Source: an uncultured Eubacteriales bacterium (GTDB lineage Bacteria; Bacillota; Clostridia; Oscillospirales; CAG-272). Taken from it: a stretch of 16,315 bases of DNA. The notes under the pieces are model-generated. The model was given only the letters and a program-made list of their open reading frames with translations. It made no database searches and had not been told where the DNA came from. Made by a program: the position numbers and the translations under genes. Below, in pieces: positions 1 through 8,235 of this stretch. Every line of letters begins with the position of its first letter. Positions within the stretch are counted from its first letter, which is position 1. The DNA is taken from contig URZF01000014.1 in NCBI GenBank assembly GCA_900552255.1, forward strand, positions 1 through 16,315. Reading direction: 5' to 3'.

Positions 1-89
1 CCATAAAGCCGGCGAGGATTTTTTCTGTTCAAAAATATCAATACGCTCGTGTAGTCCGCAAATTTTAATGCTTTCCGAGCGTCTGATTC
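1..89. other. Upstream non-coding stretch with an inverted repeat
   Basis: No gene is supported here. The stretch contains a 7-base inverted repeat, ACGCTCG (43-49) and CGAGCGT (76-82), separated by 26 bases and ending just before the promoter at 90. It could be an operator or a weak hairpin, but nothing identifies a regulator. The T-run near 19-24 follows a GC-rich stretch cut by the window edge and may be the tail of a terminator from an upstream gene. Both readings are inference. Confidence 0.35.
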
Positions 90-118
90 TTGACAAAACG
101 GACAAGAATCTGTAAAAT
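90..118 (+). promoter_or_regulatory. Sigma-A type promoter of the exporter gene
   Basis: TTGACA at 90-95 and TAAAAT at 113-118 are separated by exactly 17 bases, a near-perfect housekeeping promoter. The expected transcription start near 125 leaves a leader of about 25 bases before the ATG at 150. That is too short for a metal riboswitch such as yybP-ykoY, so any metal control would have to act on the promoter itself. Confidence 0.8.
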
Positions 119-149
119 AGAAGCATTATTCTGTAAACAAGGTGAAAAC

Positions 150-1001
150 ATGCTTGATGTATTACTTGACGCGCTGATCGATACCGCAAAGCTGATTCCG
201 TTCCTCTTCGTGACCTATCTGATTCTCGAATGGATCGAGCATAAGGCGGCAAAGAAAACGCAAGCCGCGGCGGCAAAGGCCGGTATGTTTGGCCCGGCGG
301 TCGGAGGCCTGCTCGGCGCCGTTCCCCAGTGCGGCTTTTCCGCTTCCGCCGCCAATCTGTATTCGGGCGGCATCATCTCGGTCGGCACGCTGATCGCGAT
401 TTTCCTTTCAACGTCGGATGAAATGCTCCCCGTCATGCTCTCGGAGAAGGCATCCGTTTCCCGGATTCTAATTCTCGTCGGAATCAAAGTCGTATGCGGC
501 ATTCTCATCGGATTCATCGCCGATCTCATCCTTAGACTGTGCAAAAAAACGCCGCAGAAAAGCGATATCTCCCACATCTGTGAGGAAGAACACTGTCACT
601 GTGAAAAGGGGATCCTGCGCTCTTCCCTCGTCCATACGGCGCAGATCACGCTTTTCATCTTTCTCTTTTCCCTTGCCGTCGGCGTCATCATCTACTTTGT
701 CGGCGAAGAACAGATTGCATCTCTTGCGGCGAATGCCAAAATCTTAGGCCCCGTCGTGTGCGGACTTATCGGCCTCATTCCCAACTGCGCGGCGTCCGTC
801 GTTCTGACAGAGCTGTTTTTGGACGGCATCATCAGCACAGGCTCCATGATGGCGGGACTTCTCGCCGGCTCCGGCGTGGGACTGCTCATCCTGTTCAGAA
901 TCAACAAAAATATAAAGGAAAATTTGCTGATCACCGCAGTCGTTTACGGCTCCGGACTGTTTGTCGGAATCCTTTTCGATCTGATCGGCGTCACCGTATG
1001 A
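150..1001 (+). CDS. ArsP_2-family putative heavy-metal exporter (283 aa)
   Basis: Likely inner-membrane permease of the ArsP_2 type, a family described as putative 10-TM heavy-metal exporters and often labelled arsenic efflux or putative manganese transporter. The substrate cannot be read from sequence. The protein is hydrophobic throughout and has two similar halves. Each carries a glycine-rich segment ending in Pro-x-Cys (P59-Q-C61 and P211-N-C213), followed by a GGIISVG / DGIISTG motif, which suggests internal duplication. The halves are joined by a soluble loop with a Cys/His cluster (H142, C144, H148, C149, H150, C151) suited to binding a soft metal. The ATG at 150 is chosen because AAGGTGA (139-145) lies at proper spacing. 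A longer frame from TTG at 90 would start inside the -35 box. The next gene follows after 18 bases, so the two are probably co-transcribed. Isoleucine codons: ATC 25, ATT 8, ATA 1. Confidence 0.8.
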   Translation: MLDVLLDALIDTAKLIPFLFVTYLILEWIEHKAAKKTQAAAAKAGMFGPAVGGLLGAVPQCGFSASAANLYSGGIISVGTLIAIFLSTSDEMLPVMLSEKASVSRILILVGIKVVCGILIGFIADLILRLCKKTPQKSDISHICEEEHCHCEKGILRSSLVHTAQITLFIFLFSLAVGVIIYFVGEEQIASLAANAKILGPVVCGLIGLIPNCAASVVLTELFLDGIISTGSMMAGLLAGSGVGLLILFRINKNIKENLLITAVVYGSGLFVGILFDLIGVTV

Positions 1002-1019
1002 ATTCGGGAGAAAACGGAT

Positions 1020-1496
1020 ATGTCCATTGAAAAAGTAAGAGCTTATTTCGACACGCTCGGCATTGCCGATAAAATCATGGAATTTGACGTTTCCAGCGCC
1101 ACGGTGGAGCTGGCCGCCGCGGCTCTTGGAACCGCGCCCGCCAGAATCGCGAAAACGCTGTCTTTCTAGGCGGACGGAGCCTATCTTCTCATCGTATGTG
1201 CAGGCGATACCAAAATCGACAACGCGAAATATAAAGCACGGTTTCATGTCAAAGCGAAAATGCTGGCGCCCGACGCGGCGGCTTCCCGTATCGGACACGC
1301 GGTCGGCGGCGTATGTCCGTTCGCGGTGAACGACGGCGTCTCCATATATTTGGACGAATCCTTAAAACGCTTCGATACGGTATTCCCTGCGTGCGGCAGC
1401 AGCAACAGCGCGGTCGAGCTCACCCCGGACGAGATTTTCCGTCTTTCCCATGCGGACGGGTGGATCGACGTCTGCAAACCGAAAGAAAACACATAA
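1020..1496 (+). pseudogene. YbaK/EbsC-type aminoacyl-tRNA deacylase, interrupted by an amber codon
   Basis: Across the whole frame (158 codons) this reads as a YbaK/EbsC (tRNA_edit) domain protein. These are small cytosolic enzymes that hydrolyse mischarged tRNAs, typically Cys- or Ala-tRNA(Pro). Visible landmarks are the AKTLSF segment holding the conserved Lys, CAGDTKIDN, and a GGVCPFAV glycine/proline motif near residue 100. Codon 50, at 1167-1169 just after AKTLSF, is TAG. Homologues usually have a Lys-like residue near here, and AAG to TAG is a single change. The frame continues cleanly after the stop with family-like sequence, so only this one lesion is visible. The upstream 49 residues alone would be inactive. 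Reinitiation at the ATG at 1260 would give only the C-terminal 78 residues. A sequencing error, a recent nonsense mutation, or (less likely) amber read-through could explain it. The ATG at 1020 follows a GGGAG-type ribosome site. Confidence 0.8.
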
Positions 1497-1499
1497 GAA

Positions 1500-1525
1500 G
1501 CCGCTGGCTGCGCCAGCGGCTTTTT
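1500..1525 (+). terminator. Rho-independent terminator after the deacylase frame
   Basis: GCCGCTGG (1500-1507) pairs perfectly with CCAGCGGC (1513-1520) across a 5-base loop, followed by TTTTT at 1521-1525. It starts 3 bases after the stop codon and closes the exporter/deacylase unit. Confidence 0.9.
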
Positions 1526-1583
1526 GTCGCTTCTGCCTTCGGCAATCTATCCCCCCATCCGGGATATCTCCGAATAACCAAAC

Positions 1584-1614
1584 CCGTGCAAACAAGCCAT
1601 CCTTGCCTGCACGG
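1584..1614 (-). terminator. Hairpin downstream of the glucan synthase
   Basis: CCGTGCA (1584-1590) and TGCACGG (1608-1614) form the base of a stem. It continues inward through two G-U type pairs into CAAG/CTTG, giving about 13 pairs and a 5-base loop. It lies about 10 bases past the synthase stop on the minus strand. The following U-tract is weak on the minus strand and better on the plus strand (ATTTGATTTT), so it may work in both directions or mainly protect the 3' end. Confidence 0.55.
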
Positions 1615-1622
1615 ATTTGATT

Positions 1623-4600
1623 TTATGATGACAGCTTTCGTTTCAAAATGACCTCGTGGCACAGTCCGTCAAAGACGAAGCGGTGTGAAACGACGTCCGC
1701 AAGCGGCACGCCGTCGAGGATGAGCTCGTCCTTGTCCGACACGGAGACCTCGATGTGATAGCGGCAGTCCCCGCGGGAAACCGACAGCTCGAAGCCGCGG
1801 AAGCGCTCCGAAAGATGAGGAGAAAGCGAAAATCCGCCGCCTTCCTCCATATAACCGCAGAGGACCTCCAAGGCCGCCTTGCGATACCATGCGGCAGAAC
1901 CGGTATACCAGCTCCAGCCGCCGCGTCCCGCATGGAACGGATTCGTATAGACGTCGCCAGCCAGCACATACGGCTCGATTTTGTATTTTTCCGCAAGCGC
2001 CGCATCCTCATACCGCACCGCGGGATTGATGGCAAACAGCGTTTCCGCGCCCCTGTCGTTTTCATCACCGGCCAAAAATCCGATAGAAGCCCAAACCGCG
2101 GCGTGCGTATATTGGCCGCCGTTTTCCCGGATACCAGGAACATAGCCTTTGATATAACCGGGCGATTGCTCATCCGCGTCAAAAGGCGGATAAAGCAGAC
2201 GAATAAGCTTGTTTTCCTTATCAAACAGAAGGCTGTAAACGGAATCCATCGCGGCCGCAGAGCGCGTTTTATCAAGACCAAGCTCCTTTGCCGTGATCAT
2301 CGAGAACGCCTGCGGAAGCACGTCGATCTTGCAGTCCTCTCTTTCACGGGAACCGAGCTTGCCGCCGTCGTCATAAAAGCCGCGCAGATACCATGCGCCG
2401 TCATAGGCCTGCGTCTCGACAGCGGAGAGCAGTTCCTCTATTTTGCTCTCGTATCGCAGACAAAGCTCCTCCATGCCGCGCGTCCGCAAAAGCGGAAGCA
2501 TCCGCCGGAGCACAAGCACCGTGAAAAATGCGAGCCACACGCTCTCTCCCCTGCCGCCGCGGCCGACAAGGTTCATGCCGTCGTTCCAGTCGCAGGTTCC
2601 GATCAGCGGAAGGCCATGCGCACCCGTGCGCATTCCGTTTTCCACCGCACGGATCATGTGGGAAAACAGGGGTTCCCGCACATGGCTTTTCCCCGCTCTT
2701 TCATAGCGCTCCTCCTCGTCCCGTCCGAGCGGCGGCGAGGAAAGATAGGCGATCCGCTTATCCAAAATCTCATCGTCGCCCGTCATTCTCACATACTCCG
2801 CCGCAACGAACGGCAGCCACAGGAAATCGTCCGAGCAGCGCGTCATGATGCCCATTCCCGTTCCGGGATGCCACCAGTGCTGCACGCTGCCGTCCTCATA
2901 CTGATGCGCCGCCGCGCGCAGAATCAGCACGGCGGCCGTGCGCGGCATGACGGAGATCAGCGCGAGCGCATCCTGAAGCTGGTCGCGGAAGCCGTAGGCG
3001 CCGCTGACCTGATAGAAGCCGCTGCGCGCATATATTCTCGAATACAAGGTCTGATACAAAGACCATTTGTTGACGATCTCGTCAAAAAGCGGGTTCTCAG
3101 TTTTGACCGAAAGGCGTCGGAACAGCCTGCCGTCCACGCTATGAAGCCGGCTGTCCCCGGAAAAGCACAAATTCCGGATAAAATCAAAATGCTGCTTTGT
3201 AAAATACGCGGCAAGATAAAAATCGGTTTCAAACACCCCCTCCGACGTGACGCCGACGGAGACGGCAGCGCAGTCCGAACGTCCGTCAAACAGCTTTCCG
3301 CCGCACAGAAACGCGGTATAACTTGTATAAAGCGCATCCGCGTCCGGCGCCATCACGGCGAGCCTGCCGCGTCCCATGCCGCCGTCCGTCATGCGGGAAA
3401 TATGGATCGTCCCGTTTTCCCCTTTGAAGCGGTAAAGATTCGCCGCGTCCCGTTTTTCGCCGATACACGGCTTCACGATATAGCAAACGGCCGCATGAAG
3501 CGTTTCCGTCCCGCCCGATTCCAGTCTGACGGAAAGCTTCTTGATAAAATGCCTGCCCACGACGCCGACGGTCACGCGAAACCAAACGCCGCCGGCCTGT
3601 CCGGTATATTCGGCATAGCCGAAAGCATAATTCGCATATTTTGCCGAGGCGATAAGATCATAATCATCATATTTTTCAGGATCAAAACGATCGTATACGC
3701 GAAGGATCAGCCGCTCTCCGCAGTCCTCGCTCATATTGTCCGCGCTGTGCGGCGTGAGCTTTTTCATGCCCGAGCTTTCCGCATAGGAAAAGCCGAGGGA
3801 GTTTTCCGTTATCACCGTGCCGAAATTTTCCGACGCGATGATGTGAGCCCACGGAACAGAGCCATGCGGCTTTTCCGTCACAAAGCCGTTCTCATGGAAA
3901 AATCCGCCCTTTACATGCCGGATGGGCGCGATCTCAGGCGGCGCCACATCGAGGATTTCGGTGGAAAAGCCCTTTTTCAGCATTCTCGTCGTCTCCTCGG
4001 AAACCGGCACAAAAAACTGATTCGCACTCGCCGTCACCTCGATGGGAACGGACAGATCGAATACCGCGCAGGACAGCTTTTCAAGGGAGGCAAGCTCCGC
4101 CGCCGTCATCGAGGCGGCTCCCAGCATGAAGATGCCGCCCGTCCATGATACGAAATTCTCGCACCCCGCACGGCGCACCATGCCCTCGATGACCTTTCTG
4201 CACGGCGCGTTATAGTGATCGTTTTCCGAATACAGAATCACAAAATCATACCGCACGCCGCGGATGCACATATATTTGAAAAGCCGAATGAGATCGAACA
4301 AACGCCTTTTCTGTTCCTCGTTTTCCGAGGTGAATCTGGCGAGAACGATCTTATTCTCTCCTGAGATCGAATGCTTCCACAGACAGCTCTTGTCGATGAA
4401 AAGCTCCGGTGCTTCCTGTGCCGCCGCTGCGCCAAGCGTCATGCCGCGCAGCACGAAGCGTTCCAGCGCCGCCGCGCTTTTGTTCAGTCCGGCGGAGCAG
4501 TATTGCAGATTCAGAATGTCGCCCATCGCATATCTGCGGGAAAGCGAGCCTTCCCCTGCGCGGCATTTCGCCAGCACATAGAGAAGATCGTCCGCGTCCG

Positions 4601-7600
4601 TCGAATATCCGATATAGAAAGAAGCTCTGCCCTTTTTCGCGGAGACCTCTCCGCTCCGCAACGCGCAGGCGGGCACGATGACAGCCCCTGCGGAATCGGA
4701 AAGCGAAGCGTCGGCAAGCGCCGCATAATCCCGCTCCCCCGCCATGAGCGGCAGAAGCTTATCCCGCATCGTATCGAAAAAGCCTCTCTCCGCCTCCGGA
4801 TATGCTGTGACGCCGAGAAGCTTTTCCGGCTTGTTATCGTTTCTCGGTCGTCTCTTGAAAAGGAGCACCGACTCATCCGGATAATACCCGCTTTCGATGA
4901 AAAGCCCGGAAAAGCTTTTATGCGCTTCATAGGCATTCCGCTTGTCCAGCACCGGCTGAAAATACAGAAACGCATGCGCATGACGGTAGCTTCCGGCGAT
5001 CCGGCACGCGATTTCATAGATTTCCCTATCCGGGTACACGGAAAAACGCACGCAGAACTCATAGCTGCGCTTGCCGTCGGTGTGGCGGGAACTGTACTCG
5101 ACAGAATCCGACTTCATGATGAACTCGAATTTTCCCGTAAAGCCCTCCGGCTCTTCCGACAGCGGAAACGCGGAAAACACCCGTCCGTCGATATTTGCGT
5201 ATACCCGCAGACCGCCGCCCAGCGAATACCGGTCGAACTCGGAAAGGCACAACACGTCCGAGCCGTCGGAAAGTTCCACATGACCGGACGACGAAGCGAT
5301 GATCTTCGTTTTGTTGTTGGAGATCAGATGGATTTCCGGATAAACCAGATTGTATTCGTACTTCGGCTGATTTTTCTCCTCCGTGCCGGAAAAGCGCGGC
5401 GGCATCTCCGGCACCCGAGCCCGTTTCTTCAAGGAAATGCTGCGCGCGGAAACCGGGATCTTCTCCGAGAGCAGCTCCCGGGAGGCGCGCATCACGGGAG
5501 AACGCATAAAACGCCTGCGGAAAATGCCCTCGTCCGCAGCGTTCGCACAGGCGACGATGCTCATGCCGACGTGATGCGCCATATAGCTTTTGACCACGGC
5601 ATATCCGCCGCCTACACGCGCCGTATCAAAATCGACCGCTTCATAAAAGCCGTATTTTCCGTACAGACCAAGCGCACGCAGCCGGCGCAGGTTCGCCGCC
5701 ACACGGGCGGGGTCGCGTTCCAGCATGAGAAAGCTCGAATATGGAGAAATCACGGCGCCGTTCCCGATCGTCGGATCGAGTGCCAGCCTATCGACGCCGA
5801 ACGCCCGATATTGATAATTCATCTCGTAATCAAAGCCGAAATATCCGCTCTCGGAAATGCCGAACACGTTATAGCGGCGCCCCATCGCCTCTTTGGAGAT
5901 CCCTGCCCGTCGCTGCCTCCGATAGGCGAAGGCGAGCGCCTCATCCGAAAGAGAGTTCCTCTCCGTCGGAAGCAGAAGCGCCGGCATAAAATACTCAAAC
6001 GCCGTGCCGCTCCACGACGCGATCCCGATCTCGCCGCCCGCGGATATCACCCGCCGCGACATCGTAAAATAATGCTCTCTCGGAACGGCAAGCGTCGCCG
6101 TGGCAAAATAGCTCGTCGTCCGGGACTCGCTCATAAACGTGTCATAGCAGGAATCGCTGAATTTTGCGGTTTTCACATCGTATCCGATCTTGAAAAGCCT
6201 TCTGTGCGGATCATAAAGAGCGCGGAAGTCCGCCGCGGAAATGATCTTCTCATAGGCATAAACGGCGTTCAGCAGCGCCGGATACTCCCCGACGTATTCC
6301 TTGAGCCCCTCGCAAAACGCGACAAGAGACGTGATAAAATTTCCGCTGTCCACCGTCGAAATAAAGGGCTCGCCGATCACCTCCAGCGTCCCGATATCAT
6401 ACCAGTTGTAAAAATGACCGTTCCACGTCAGCATTTTGGAAAGCGAACGCAGCGTCCCGTCCGCATAGGCATACAGCTCCTCGCTCGTGATAAGATCGTT
6501 GTCGCGCGCCGCCAAAACGGACAAAAGATAAAGTCCGATATTCGTCGGAGACGTGCGCATCGCGACGCGCTCCGCCGGCGAGAGCTGATAGTTGTCGGGC
6601 GGCAGAAAATTCGTCTCTTCGCCGACCATATCCCTAAAATACAGCCACGACGCATGGAGATATTCGCTCAGCTCCTCCTTCACCTTGTCGGAGACATATA
6701 CGCCCTTTCTGTTTTCTCTGGAAAGCGCCCACATCGCAAATGGAAACGCGAGCCACAGCAGTCCCAAAACATGGGTAAACGCCGCCGGAATGCAGAGGAA
6801 AGCAAGACCGGCCACAGCAGATATCCACATTTTTGCGAAATAATCATCGATTTCGCCGCGCTTTCTGCTGTCCCCCTCGGACGCCGTCGTCCAGTTCAAG
6901 AAATTTCTGTGACTGACAAGAAAGCGGTACACGGTGCGCACGGCGGCGTCCGCAAACAGATAGCCTTCGTAAACCAAAGCGCCCGCACGGAAAAAGGCAT
7001 AGGCGACCGTATCGAGAAAATGCGGCAGCGTCACGGAATAAAAGCGTCTCGCCGCAGTTCCGAGATTGCGGTAATACAGTCCGGTGAAAAACTGCGTGAC
7101 AATGGGAGAAATGATATATAAAAGGGAAAAAAGCGCCGTGATCGCCGCCGTTTTCAGTCCAAATACGAAAGAAAGCAAAATAGCCAGCAAAGCGGAAAGC
7201 GGAGTGAGGCCCCTCATGAAATTGTCGAATATTTTGAATTTGGAAAGCCTCGACATCGGATTTCTCATCCGCTTCCCTTCGGCGTTTTTGACAGTTTTCC
7301 GAAGATACGGCATCACCTGAAGATCGCCGCGAATCCATCTGTGCATACGGGTATAATAAGACAGCGCGTTCTTCGGCGTGCTGTCGGAAAGCACGATATC
7401 GGAGCCGAGCGCCGAACGCAGCAGATTGCCCTCCACGAGATCGTGACTGAGGATCCTTTCGTTCGGGAAGAAGCCGTCGCAGACCTTTAAGAAAGCGTCG
7501 ATATCGATGATTCCCTTTCCGCAGAAAATCCCTTCGTCGAACACCTGCTGATAGACGTCGGAGGAGGTTCCGGCATAGATATCGATACCGCCGGCGCCGC

Positions 7601-8235
7601 CGGTCAGCCGCGCAAAGGCGGATACGGAGGCGGAATCCAAGGCGGTGATCATTCTCGGCTGAATGACCGCGTGTCCGGATACCACGATCCCTCGCCTCTC
7701 ATCGATCACCGCTCGATTTTCCGGATGCAGCATCGCGCCGACAAGCTCGCCTACGGCGCCGATATAAAGATTCGTATCGGCGTCAAGCGTGATCAGATAC
7801 CGAACGCCCGAGAGGAAATCCCTGTCGCCCTCGAACACATGGATGCTCGTTCTCTCCCCGCGCAGAAAACGGCAAAGCTCCAGCACGCCGCCGCGCTTTC
7901 GCTCCCAGCCGATATAAGCGTTTTCGCTGACGGATCTGCGGCGCTCGCGAATGAAGAGAGCGAAGAAATCCCCATACTTCGCATTGAGCGCGGCGATCCG
8001 GCTCTTCGCGTAGGCGATCACCGAAGCGTCCTTATCCGACGTTCTTTTTTCACTCTGACCGAGATCTCCGAGAACGGCGAAACGGACGTTCTCACTCTTG
8101 TTCGTCAGGTAAAAATCTTCGATTTTATCAAAAATCGCGGCATCCTTCTCCTCGCCGAAAAGCAGCGTCGCAACCGCGACCAGCGTCCGCGTTTTGTCAA
8201 ATTCCTCCCCTCCTGAAAGCTTCGGAAGCGTCTTT
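1623..8235 (-). other. Cyclic beta-1,2-glucan synthase segment, N-terminus missing
   Basis: Homologue of NdvB/ChvB, membrane enzymes that build beta-1,2-glucan from UDP-glucose and trim and cyclise it by phosphorolysis. Positions are numbered on the 2,460-residue frame. A GT84-type transferase begins near residue 259 (LPKL, then TRTLVAVATLL). It has D408-A-D410 and RMHRWIRGDLQ (553-563), the (Q/R)xxRW-like acceptor motif. Hydrophobic segments lie at about 601-642, 666-690 and 727-765. Next is a glucoamylase-like domain (about 820-1150, including GNGAVISPYSSF and YMAHHVGMS). Then come beta-rich substrate-binding regions and a C-terminal GH94 catalytic barrel with VQHWWHPGTGMG and D2139-W-N-D-G, the motif carrying the general acid in GH94 phosphorylases. 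The C-terminus is complete. Family members run to about 2,800 residues, so roughly 400 N-terminal residues are absent. Product type is confident; the exact linkage made is inferred. Confidence 0.85.

Noticed and set aside
90..149. Longer exporter start at the TTG at 90
   Set aside because: That TTG is part of the -35 box of the promoter, so it would not be transcribed; the ATG at 150 has a ribosome site and the family-typical N-terminus.
1167..1169. Genetic-code recoding of TAG
   Set aside because: Only one in-frame TAG is seen; the exporter and the ~2,200-codon synthase segment have none, so there is no support beyond a single base.
1755..7121. Two very long plus-strand open frames (1755-4148 and 4371-7121) opposite the glucan synthase
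   Set aside because: Their translations are Arg/His/Ala-rich with no family resemblance. They lie antisense to a well-supported gene in GC-rich DNA, where stop-free antisense frames are expected.
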